Shown here one piece after another: positions 1 to 6,527 of a DNA stretch of 12,102 bases. Within the stretch, counting starts at the first letter, position 1; each line of letters starts with the position of its first letter. Both the position numbers and the translations under genes were made by a program. A model generated the notes under the pieces. It was given only the letters and a program-made list of their open reading frames with translations. It had not been told where the DNA came from and searched no databases. The stretch is from Fimbriimonas sp. (GTDB lineage Bacteria > Armatimonadota > Fimbriimonadia > Fimbriimonadales > Fimbriimonadaceae), in assembly GCA_030447945.1 (NCBI GenBank), contig JAUJNV010000051.1:1-12102 (forward strand), given 5' to 3'.

Positions 1-312
1 TCGCGGGTCCTGGAGGGCGAGCTTTCCGTGGAGCAGAACGGCGTGGTCACGGTCGCGCGACCGGGTGAGTACCTGGTGAAGCCGCGCGGGATCTTCCACG
101 CCGTTTGGAACTCGGGCGCGGTGCCGGTTCGGTTCGTGGAGATCATCGCGCCGGGCGGCTTCGAGCGGTACTTCGAAGAGATCGCCCCCCACCTGCCGCC
201 GAAGGACGACTCCGACGGGGCCGCTATGATGGCCATCGCCGCCCGCTACGGCCTGGAGTTCGACATGAGCGGCATCGAGCGGCTCGTCACCACCTACGGC
301 CTGCGGACCTAG
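1..312 (+). CDS. cupin-domain protein, C-terminal part (5' end outside window)
   Basis: The reading frame is open from base 1 to the TAG at 310-312 and gives 103 residues of a protein whose start lies before the window. It reads VLEGELSVEQNGVVTVARPG, then KPRGIFHAVWNSG and VRFVEIIAPGGFERYFEEIA. This is the typical second half of a small cupin beta-barrel: a 'GEL' strand, a turn glycine, then a PRGxxHAxWNxG strand whose His is usually one metal ligand, followed by a C-terminal helix. A GTG at 28 could be read as a start, but it falls inside the conserved cupin core, so the gene must begin upstream. Cupins of this type are small metal-binding enzymes or ligand-binding proteins, and no substrate can be named. 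It converges with the ATPase gene; the 43-base gap holds only a weak 5-bp hairpin at 324-335. The cupin fold is likely; the function is unknown. Confidence 0.8.
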   Translation, partial: SRVLEGELSVEQNGVVTVARPGEYLVKPRGIFHAVWNSGAVPVRFVEIIAPGGFERYFEEIAPHLPPKDDSDGAAMMAIAARYGLEFDMSGIERLVTTYGLRT

Positions 313-355
313 GAAACTCAATCTCATCGGGATGACGATGTAAGGGAGACGAGGC

Positions 356-1078
356 CTACTCGAAGTAGCGACGCATGATGTCCGGTCGGTTGAGGTAGCC
401 GTGGGTGACCCGGTAGTGCTCGGTCTCGGTCCACTCGCGCTCCTCGATCCCTTCGTCGCTCAGCCAGTACAGCCGCGAGTGGGGGTAGCTCATGAGGATG
501 GGGGAGTGCGTCGAGACGATGAACATGGAGTCACGCTGCACGAACTCGTGCATCAGCATCAAGAACTCGAGCTGCCGCTGAGGGGAGAGCGCCGCCTCGA
601 CCTCGTCGAGGATGAACAGGCACCGGCGCGCGCCCCCGAACTTTCCCCGGAATACGTTGAGGAACGACTCTCCGTGCGAGACCTCATGGAGGTCTCCGCC
701 GTAGCTGCCCGCGACACCGATCTCGCGGACGTAGGACGCCAAGTCGTACATCGACTCGGCCCGAAGAAAGAAGCCGTCCTCCTCCTTTCCCGCCATCCGG
801 CCAAGGCTGATCGCGTCGGCGAGGCGTGGGCCACGTGTCTCGGGTCCCTCCATCCGGAACGACTTCCTTCCCCCTTCGACGCCGAAGCCCGCCGCCTCGG
901 CGATCGCCTCGACGAGCGTCGATTTCCCGGAGGCGTTCTCGCCCACGAAGTAGGTCACCGCCGGATGGAAACGGATGGACTCCATCTGCGCGACGGCGGG
1001 GATGCGGAGCGGGTAGGCGTCCGGGTCGAGCTCCTCCCGCCGAATCCGAACCTGCGTGAAGAACGGTTCCGTCCGCAT
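356..1078 (-). CDS. AAA/ABC-type ATPase, COG3910-like (SMC/RecF-type head)
   Basis: 240 residues, full length for the small predicted-ATPase family COG3910. Visible motifs in order: N-terminal YPLRIPA strand segment; Walker A GENASGKST at about residues 46-54; the family motif DGFFLRAES at 101-109; ABC-like signature SHGES at 134-138; Walker B LFILDE at 154-159 followed by ALSPQRQ; H-loop STHSP at 189-193; and a C-terminal TEHYRVTHGYLN segment. All ATP-binding and hydrolysis residues are present, so it should dimerise head to tail and hydrolyse ATP. No coiled-coil arm or partner gene is seen, so the target is unknown. It is soluble and cytoplasmic by composition. ATG at 1078 is chosen because the family N-terminus (FFTQVRIRR) starts there; only a weak GGTGAT sits upstream. 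It is divergent from the first Uma2 gene across 57 bases. Confidence 0.88.
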   Translation of the reverse strand: MRTEPFFTQVRIRREELDPDAYPLRIPAVAQMESIRFHPAVTYFVGENASGKSTLVEAIAEAAGFGVEGGRKSFRMEGPETRGPRLADAISLGRMAGKEEDGFFLRAESMYDLASYVREIGVAGSYGGDLHEVSHGESFLNVFRGKFGGARRCLFILDEVEAALSPQRQLEFLMLMHEFVQRDSMFIVSTHSPILMSYPHSRLYWLSDEGIEEREWTETEHYRVTHGYLNRPDIMRRYFE

Positions 1079-1123
1079 GCGATCACCGGTGCATCAATCT
1101 TCTATCGGGTCCGGGGTCGGGCG

Positions 1124-1138
1124 TAGAATAGGAGCATG
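1124..1138 (+). promoter_or_regulatory. -10 box for a leaderless start of Uma2 gene 1
   Basis: TAGAAT at 1124-1129 is followed by exactly six bases and the ATG at 1136. The same box and spacing occur before the second Uma2 gene. Transcription would begin at or next to the start codon. The GGAG at 1131-1134 is one base from the ATG, too close for a ribosome binding site, and is GGTG in the second copy. No clear -35 box is seen. Confidence 0.6.
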
Positions 1139-1729
1139 AGCGCCCTGCCCATGCCGCCTTCGCCAGAGCCAGATCTAGAGGTTGTGGCCCAGCCTAAGTG
1201 CTGGACGGCTGAGGAATACGTGCGACTTGCGGAGCTTGGCCTACTTGGGAAGGCCCGGACCGAACTCCTGAGTGGCAGAATCCTCGTCATGACGGCCCAG
1301 AGTATGTTGCACGTCAAGGGCATCGAGTGCGTGGCTCGCCGCCTGCGGGCCTGGGTGGGAGATCGGGGACTCGTCATTACTCAATCCACAGTGCGACTTA
1401 CGTCTGAGGATATGCCAGAACCGGACGTGACGGTACTCGCCCGTCCCCTGCATGAGTTGGAGGAATTACCGGGTGCATCAGACATTCGCTTGTTGATCGA
1501 GGTGAGTCTCACGTCGCTGGAGCTCGATCAGGGCCTTAAGGCGCGGCTTTATGCGGGCGCGGGGGTGCCTGAGTATTGGGTGGTGAACCTACAAGCCCGC
1601 GAGGTTGCGGTTTACCGAGATCCCGCCCCGGACGGTTACCGGGATATCCGCCGTCTCCCCGAAGGGGGCCATCTGGCTCCCCTCGATGCACCGGATGAAG
1701 CTATCGCGGTGGGCGAGCTATTGCCCTAG
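1136..1729 (+). CDS. Uma2-family (DUF820) PD-(D/E)XK nuclease-like protein, copy 1
   Basis: 197 residues, the usual Uma2 length. The family pattern is clear: WTAEEYVRLAE at about 23-33, ELLSGRILVM at 43-52, PEPDVTVL at 94-101, LLIEVSLTSLELD at 119-131, and GVPEYWVVNL at 143-152. The expected PD-(D/E)XK residues are Asp97, Glu122 and probably Lys135. Uma2 proteins are abundant in cyanobacteria and other large genomes; nuclease activity is inferred from the fold and the biological role is not established. The start at 1136 matches the paralogue at 3723 and its conserved upstream box. The two proteins share an N-terminal proline-rich stretch and a nearly identical C-terminus (RDPAPDGYR, APDEAI, VGELLP). 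Base composition looks lower in GC than the neighbours, which may mean transfer. A decayed uvrA-tail sequence follows the stop codon. Confidence 0.9.
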   Translation: MSALPMPPSPEPDLEVVAQPKCWTAEEYVRLAELGLLGKARTELLSGRILVMTAQSMLHVKGIECVARRLRAWVGDRGLVITQSTVRLTSEDMPEPDVTVLARPLHELEELPGASDIRLLIEVSLTSLELDQGLKARLYAGAGVPEYWVVNLQAREVAVYRDPAPDGYRDIRRLPEGGHLAPLDAPDEAIAVGELLP

Positions 1730-1738
1730 GCCTGGCGT

Positions 1739-1800
1739 GCCTATGCGCGCCAGCTTCTTCCCGTCCTTCCGCACGAGCGTGTCGGTGTCCGCCGGCTCCG
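1739..1800 (-). pseudogene. decayed copy of the uvrA 3' tail
   Basis: On the minus strand this stretch reads APEPADTDTLVRKDGKK. It aligns without gaps to the last part of the UvrA tail (ESAGTEAPTRKNGKK), with 9 of 15 residues identical. The DNA block 1753-1772 matches 4415-4434 at 19 of 20 bases, and similarity extends back to the stop region of the adjacent Uma2 gene. Both blocks lie just behind a Uma2 gene in convergent orientation. There is no start codon with a plausible gene in front of it, so this is a remnant. It appears to be part of a duplicated uma2 plus uvrA-tail block. Similarity over only 60-75 bases limits certainty. Confidence 0.5.
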
Positions 1801-1848
1801 GCGCCCAGGTCGGGTGGGGGCCTGCGTGCCGAGCATCCATTCAGAAAC

Positions 1849-1936
1849 CCCTCACTCCCCGTGGCACCGGCACTCCGGCCGGTGACCCCGCTTTCCAGAT
1901 CACCGGCAGGAGTGCCGGTGCCACGGGGAGTGAGGG
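1849..1936. repeat. REP/BIME-like palindrome (two inverted hairpins), element 1
   Basis: A 37-base left arm (1849-1885) and its reverse complement (1900-1936) differ at one base and are separated by 14 bases. Each arm is itself a hairpin with a 7-bp stem: left CACCGGC-ACTCCG-GCCGGTG, right CACCGGC-AGGAGT-GCCGGTG. Both are flanked by the outward foot CCCTCACTCCCCGTGG or its complement. Two inverted small hairpins with a conserved G-rich foot are the build of a BIME (paired REP sequences). The right end lies four bases from the stop codon of the PPC gene (-), so the transcript would end in this structure and it may stabilise or terminate the mRNA. No T-run follows. Confidence 0.8.
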
Positions 1937-1940
1937 CGTT

Positions 1941-3579
1941 CTACTTATCCAAGTCGATCCACCGCACGGTGTAGCGGCCGCTGCCCTCGTTGCCGAGGAC
2001 CCAGATCGTGTACGTGCCGGCGAGGGGGAGGCGGAAGGAGACGAGGCTGTCGGTGCCGTCGCCGCCGTTGTCGTCGCTCGCCACCTCCAGCCCGTCGGGG
2101 CCGACGATCTGCATCGAGGTGTCGAACTCCTGCGAGCGTACGCTGACCAGGACGGTCTGTCCGGCGCGGCCCCCAAAGGACCATATCTCCGTGCCGCCCG
2201 AACCTACCGATCCGGCGCTCGGCGCGCCCACGCCCAACGCGCGGATAGGGCTTGGGGCGCGCTTGATCCGGTACGCGCCGCCCCCGCCGTCGCCGAAGGA
2301 GGAAGCCCGCAGGATGTAGCGGCCGGACTCGGGCAGGAGCGCGGTCATGAGGGGGTTCCGCGCGGCGCCGCCGTCGTCGTTGCCCGAGAGGAGCTCGCCC
2401 CGCGGGTTGTAGAGCTCGAGCTCGAGGTCGAACTGCTCCGCCGCCCCCTCCAGCCTCAAGATCTGGCCCCGGGCGCCCTCGAACGTCCAGTACTCCGAGT
2501 CGCCCAGCGCCAGCGTCGCGGGCTGGTCGGCCCGGTCGGGCAGCGGCTTCGCGGTTCGGCCCAAGGCGAGCGAATAGTCCGTGGGTAGGTCCATCGACTG
2601 CGAGACGGTGACCTGGAAGGTGCCGGTGCGCTTGAGGAGCACGGTGACGACACCGGGGGACTTGGCTTTGGAAGGGAGGACCTCCAACGGATTGTCGGAA
2701 CCGGGGGCTGCGCCCGCATGAGGCAGGTAGCTTACGGAAGCCTCGAGGCCGGTGGCGCTGGTTTGGGCCTCGACGCGGATCAGGTCCCCGATCTTGCCCT
2801 CGAAGGTCCAGAGGTCCAGGCCGCCCGGCTCCAGCTTCTGGCCCCGCGTCGGTGTGCCGACGGCGATCGGCGCGACGCGAGCCTCGGCGAGGGTAAGGGC
2901 AAAGGTGACGTCCGTCCGCCCCTGGGGATCCAGTTGCACATAGTGGTCGCCGGACGCATCGACGCGAAAGACCACGCGCCGCACCCGGTCGGTGGCGAGG
3001 GAGCCGGCGCCCGGATTCACGATGTCTCCGTTGGGCCGGACGACCAGCATATCGGGGAGCCCGACGACCGCGCGGAGACCACCATCGTCTGACCCTCGCG
3101 CGCCACGAAGCGCAGCCACTGACGCTGCCTTGCCCGTGGATCCGGCCGTGCGCGCGCCCAGCCGGGCCTCGGGCGCGACGAACCGGCGGATGCTGAACTG
3201 ATACGACCCGCCCGCGTTGCCCTTAAAGGACTTCACCAGCACCTTGTAATCGCCCGCCTTCGGCGAGCGAAATACGACTTGCGCGCGCTGGTCTCCGGGC
3301 CGGACGTCGTCGTTCTGCGCCACGACCTTCCTGGCAGCGTCCACGATCGCGATGCCCGGATCGAAATTGCCGGTCCATGCCGAGACGATGATCGTTTTCG
3401 TCTTCCTTCGTAGTGACCGGCCATTCGGCGGGCTCGCCGGGAGAGAGAATGGTTGTACGTCGCGATGTCCCCTCGCGGACATCCCCGATCCTCCCCTGGT
3501 TCCCCTGCCCCAGCGCGCTCCACGGCAGCGCCAAAGCGAACCCGATCGCGACGGCGAAATGTAGTGCCTCCTTCCTCAT
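1941..3579 (-). CDS. exported protein with repeated PPC-type beta domains, one frameshift
   Basis: The start is ATG at 3579, six bases after a perfect AAGGAGG. The first 58 codons encode a signal peptide (MRKEALHFAVAIGFALALPW, then SALG-QG as likely cleavage) and reach GEPAEWPVTTK. The frame is then wrong by one base at 3405/3406. Dropping one G restores TTK-KTKTIIVSAWTGNFDPG and the rest of the protein, about 545 residues in all. The mature part is a chain of pre-peptidase C-terminal (PPC)-like beta-sandwich domains: about 59-130 (DPGIAIVD, QNDD), 236-345 (LWTFEGKIGDLIRVEA), 346-443 (YWTFEGARGQILRLEG, GNDDGG) and 444-545 (IWSFGGRAGQTVLVSV, SDDNGGDGTD). A further beta-rich stretch lies at about 130-235. 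NDD and DDNGGDGTD loops could bind calcium. There is no protease or other catalytic domain, so it is probably a secreted binding or surface protein. The ATG at 3482 is an artefact of the broken frame. Confidence 0.82.
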
Positions 3580-3584
3580 CCAAG

Positions 3585-3591
3585 GCCTCCT
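3585..3591 (-). promoter_or_regulatory. strong Shine-Dalgarno site that decides the PPC gene start
   Basis: Read on the minus strand this is AAGGAGG, followed by six bases (CCTTGG) and ATG at 3579. It shows that translation starts at the signal peptide in the other frame, and not at the internal ATG at 3482. It contrasts with the leaderless-type start of the divergent Uma2 gene. Confidence 0.8.
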
Positions 3592-3636
3592 TGCGACACT
3601 CGCGGCGCCCGGTGATCGGCGGCCACGGCGGCATCG

Positions 3637-3655
3637 CGTTAGGACGCGCCTAACG
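3637..3655. promoter_or_regulatory. inverted repeat CGTTAGG-N5-CCTAACG between divergent genes
   Basis: A perfect 7-bp inverted repeat with a 5-base centre (ACGCG) lies 57 bases before the PPC gene start and 67 bases before the Uma2 gene 2 start. Its form suits a dimeric repressor site or a 5' leader hairpin of the PPC transcript. No clear -10 box is seen beside it, so the role is uncertain. Confidence 0.35.
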
Positions 3656-3710
3656 GGCGGGAGGTCACGAGCTGGGAGCTTTCTTGCGCTTGCCTGTCCG
3701 TCGGAATGCG

Positions 3711-3725
3711 TAGAATAGGTGCATG
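3711..3725 (+). promoter_or_regulatory. -10 box for a leaderless start of Uma2 gene 2
   Basis: TAGAAT at 3711-3716, six bases, then ATG at 3723. The block GCGTAGAATAGG is identical in front of both Uma2 genes, although sequence further upstream has diverged. No ribosome binding site is present. Conservation of only this block supports a functional promoter with transcription starting at the ATG. Confidence 0.62.
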
Positions 3726-4313
3726 TGCGCCATGCCGGTACCGCTTTCTCCAGGGCTGGAACCCGAGGTTGCGCCCCAGCGGAAGCGGTGGACGGCGGAC
3801 GAGTATGTTCGATTCGCCGAGCAGGGCTTCCTGCCGGAGCGCGGAGTGGAGCTGCTCGACGGCGATATCCTGATCATGAGCCCCGAGAGTCTTCCCCCCT
3901 TCAAAGCAACGAACCGCATCCTCCGCCGCTTGGCGAGCGTGTTCGGCTTGGAGCGAGTGGTTTCTCAGAACACGACGCATCTAACGGAATTGGACATGCC
4001 CGCGCCGGACGTCGCCGTGCTCGCCATCCCTGTGGACGACATGGACGCTCTTCCCACGTCGTCGGACCTGCGTCTTGTGGTGGAGGTCAGCCTCACATCG
4101 CTAGGGAAGGACCGCGACCCGAAAGCGAGCCTCTACGCCCGCGTGGGCATCCCCGAGTACTGGATCGTCAACCTCCGAAGCCGCGAAATCGAGGTCCATC
4201 GGGATCCCGCGCCTGACGGCTATCGGGAGATCCGTCGTATCCCCGAGGAAGGCACCATCGCTCCCCCCGACGCACCGGATGAAGCGATACCGGTGGGCGA
4301 GCTCCTCCCGTAA
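3723..4313 (+). CDS. Uma2-family (DUF820) PD-(D/E)XK nuclease-like protein, copy 2
   Basis: 196 residues, paralogue of the protein at 1136-1729, roughly half identical by eye and colinear throughout. Motifs: WTADEYVRFAE at about 23-33, ELLDGDILIMSPES at 43-56, PAPDVAVL at 93-100, LVVEVSLTSL at 118-127, and GIPEYWIVNL at 142-151. Expected catalytic positions are Asp96, Glu121 and Lys134. The His that often follows the SPxS segment in the family is absent (LPPFKATNRIL), whereas copy 1 has one (MLHVKG). It is divergent from the PPC gene and converges with uvrA across a palindrome. Copies 1 and 2 flank the PPC gene as direct repeats about 2.6 kb apart, so unequal recombination between them could delete it. 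Function beyond the nuclease-like fold is unknown. Confidence 0.9.
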   Translation: MCAMPVPLSPGLEPEVAPQRKRWTADEYVRFAEQGFLPERGVELLDGDILIMSPESLPPFKATNRILRRLASVFGLERVVSQNTTHLTELDMPAPDVAVLAIPVDDMDALPTSSDLRLVVEVSLTSLGKDRDPKASLYARVGIPEYWIVNLRSREIEVHRDPAPDGYREIRRIPEEGTIAPPDAPDEAIPVGELLP

Positions 4314-4321
4314 GGGTCTGT

Positions 4322-4381
4322 AGAGCGACTCCCTCCCCCTCCCCGGCACGAACCATCCGGGCAAGGGGAGGGAGTCTCTCT
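4322..4381. repeat. 17-bp-stem palindrome between convergent genes
   Basis: Arms 4322-4338 and 4365-4381 pair over 17 positions with one mismatch (core GACTCCCTCCCC / GGGGAGGGAGTC); the loop is 26 bases. It begins eight bases after the Uma2 stop and ends seven bases before the uvrA stop, so it could fold at the end of either transcript and act as a bidirectional terminator. There is no T-run on either side, so factor-independent termination is doubtful. It lacks the GTRG foot of the other two palindromes. It is absent from the equivalent position behind Uma2 gene 1, so it looks inserted. Confidence 0.65.
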
Positions 4382-4388
4382 ATATGCT

Positions 4389-6400
4389 CTAAGCCGAGCC
4401 TGTCTTTGCTCGCTGCTTCTTCCCGTTCTTCCGCGTTGGCGCCTCGGTGCCGGCGGATTCATCCGCCGCATCGACAGTGGCCGTCTTCGGCTGCCGGCGC
4501 TGTTTGGGGATTTCGATGCGGCGCTCGCCCGTCAGGTACTGCGCGGTGAGGCAGCCGCTCGCCAGGAACTGCTTTACTGAGCCCTCGGCCACGACCTTGC
4601 CGCCGTGTTCGCCCGCGCCCGGGCCGAGCTCCATGAGATGGTCGGCCGAGAGCATCGTCTCCTCGTCGTGCTCCACGACGAGCACGGTGTTTCCCAGGTC
4701 CCGCAGGCGCACGAGGGTTTCGATGAGCTTCCGGTTGTCCCGCTGGTGCAGGCCGATGGAGGGCTCGTCGAGGATGTAGAGGCAGCCCATCAGCCCGGAG
4801 CCGATCTGGGTGGCGAGGCGGATGCGCTGGGCCTCGCCGCCCGCGAGGGTGCGGGCGTTCCGGTCGAGGGTGAGGTAGCCGAGGCCGACGTCCTGCAGGA
4901 ACCGCAGGCGCTCCACGATCTCCTTCACGGCCCGCTCTCCGATCGCGAGCTGGCGCTTGTTCAGCTTCTTCGCGAGTCCGTCGAAGAACCGGAACGAGTC
5001 TTCGACGGACATTCCGGCAACTTCCGAAACGTCCTTGCCAGCCAGTCTCACGCTCAGCGACTCCGGCTTGAGCCGCCGCCCCTCGCACACGGGGCAGGGC
5101 TTCGTGGACATGTACTGCTCGAGGTCGTTCTTGACCCACTCGCTTTCCGTCTCCTCGTACCGCTTGCGGAGCGAGGCGAGGACGCCGTTCCAGTGCGAGT
5201 AGAAGCTGCGCTCGCCGCCGCGCGAGGTCTTCATGATGACCTTGATCGACCCGCCGAGCCCGTGCCACACCGCGCGCAGACCCTCCTCGGGGATCTCGCC
5301 GAGGGGCTTGCTCGCGTCGAATCCGCACGACCGGCCCACCGCGTCCAGCATCTCCGGCCACCAGTCCTTGACCTCGCCCGATTTGTAGACGAAGGGCAGG
5401 ATCGCGCCCTGTCGCAGGGGCTTCCGGGGGTCCGGGGCAATGAGCTCCGGGTCGAACTCCGTCTTGGTCCCCAGGCCCGTGCATTCGGGACACGCGCCGT
5501 AGGGGGAGTTGAAGGAGAACATGCGGGGCTCCAGCTCCGGCAGGGAGTAGCCGCACACGGCGCAGGCGTAGCTTTCGGAGAAGAGGGCGTCCCCCTTGTG
5601 CACGTGCTCCGGCGAAGGCTCGCCCGCCTCGCGGGCCGCGATCGCGGCAACGTCGGGCGGCACCTCCATGTCCTTCGACGTTTCGTAGGAGAGGGTGACG
5701 AGCCTGCCCATCTTCAGCGCCGCCTCGATGGAGTCGGTCAGACGGCGCTCGATCCCCTCCTTGACCACGATCCGGTCCACGACCACCTCGATGGTGTGCT
5801 GCTTGTAGCGGTCCATCGGGATGTCGTCCGTGACCTCGTACATCTCGCCGTCCACCCGCACCCGGACGTAGCCGGCCTTCTGCACGTCCAGCAGCTCTTT
5901 CTTGTATTCGCCTTTGCGGCCCACGGATGACGGTACGCCGAGGACCACCGGCCTTCGTGCCCTCGGGCAGCGACTTGGCGACGTCGGCGATCTGATCCGT
6001 GCTCTGCCGCTCGATCAGGCCGTGGCCGATGATGCAGTACGGGGTGCCGACGCGGGCGTAGAGGATGCGGAGGTAGTCGTAGATCTCCGGCGTCACCGTG
6101 CCGACGGTGGAGCGGGGGTTCTTGCTCGCTCTTCTGGTCGATGCTGACGGCGGGCGAGAGGCCGTCGATGTGGTCCACGTCCGGCTTGTCCATCTGCCCC
6201 GAGGAACTGCCGCGCGTAGGCGCTGAGGCTCTCGACGTAGCGGCGCTGTCCTTCGGCGTAGATCGTGTCGAACGCGAGACTCGACTTCCCGAGCCGGAGA
6301 GCCCGGTGATGACGACGAGCTTGTCCCGGGGGATCTCCACCGTGACGTTCTTAAGGTTGTTTTCGCGCGCGCCGACGACGACGATCTTGTCCTGGGGCAT
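4389..6400 (-). pseudogene. uvrA: UvrA-like ABC protein, first ABC module only, four indels
   Basis: UvrA is the damage-recognition ATPase of nucleotide excision repair, normally about 940 residues with two ABC modules. This frame, after correction, gives about 670 residues: N-terminus [18 protein letters not shown], Walker A GLSGSGK ending at Lys39, [20 protein letters not shown], zinc finger CAVC...CPEC at about 280-307, [14 protein letters not shown], signature [12 protein letters not shown] at about 519, Walker [12 protein letters not shown] at about 541-551, and VVEHDEE. It then ends in a Lys-rich tail (RKNGKKQRAK) with no second ABC module. Four indels are visible: a missing A in the Walker A codons (6286), an extra G (6197-6200), two missing bases (about 6127), and an extra base (5950). 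Only 4389-5948 is uninterrupted. It is either a decayed gene or a half-size protein with assembly errors. It lies 128 bases behind the M56 paralogue and has its own promoter. Confidence 0.85.
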
Positions 6401-6431
6401 GGGGCAGAGGGCTCCGGAAGCGGTAGACGGC

Positions 6432-6461
6432 AGTATACAGACTCGGGAGTCTGCGAGGGAA
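6432..6461 (-). promoter_or_regulatory. uvrA promoter with palindromic operator candidate in the spacer
   Basis: On the minus strand TATACT (6437-6432) is a good -10 box. An 18-base spacer precedes it, after a weak -35-like TTCCCT (6461-6456). The spacer is almost filled by the perfect inverted repeat CAGACTC-GG-GAGTCTG (6438-6453). A repressor bound there would block the promoter. uvrA is a common SOS gene and LexA sites differ by phylum, so a LexA-type site is possible, but this is inference. A GGAG lies 11 bases before the ATG. Confidence 0.5.
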
Positions 6462-6468
6462 CCGCCTC

Positions 6469-6511
6469 AGACCCCTTCTACGCCGCCCCGGCTGTGGGAA
6501 AGTCGGGGTCT
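6469..6511 (-). terminator. weak hairpin after the M56 paralogue
   Basis: AGACCCC at 6469-6475 pairs with GGGGTCT at 6505-6511 across a 29-base loop. It begins 17 bases after the stop codon of the M56 paralogue and precedes the uvrA promoter. No T-run follows, so this is a weak terminator call. Confidence 0.25.
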
Positions 6512-6527
6512 TTCGCAGCCTCGGTGG

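Noticed and set aside
356..1729. Defence cassette made of the ATPase and Uma2 protein
   Set aside because: They are divergent and not co-transcribed. COG3910 ATPases and Uma2 proteins are both common outside defence loci, and no third component is present.
1605..2588. 327-codon plus-strand frame over the end of Uma2 gene 1, the palindrome and the PPC gene
   Set aside because: It overlaps Uma2 coding sequence in another frame and crosses the palindrome. It has no family resemblance and is a GC-driven open frame.
4605..5930. 441-codon open frame on the plus strand opposite uvrA
   Set aside because: It is the antisense shadow of a high-GC gene whose minus frame has clear UvrA motifs. Its product has no recognisable pattern and is rich in Arg, Val, His and Leu.
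4459..6096. 545-codon minus frame over uvrA
   Set aside because: Only its first 50 or so residues are real UvrA sequence, in the frame used between two indels; the rest is a wrong-frame reading.
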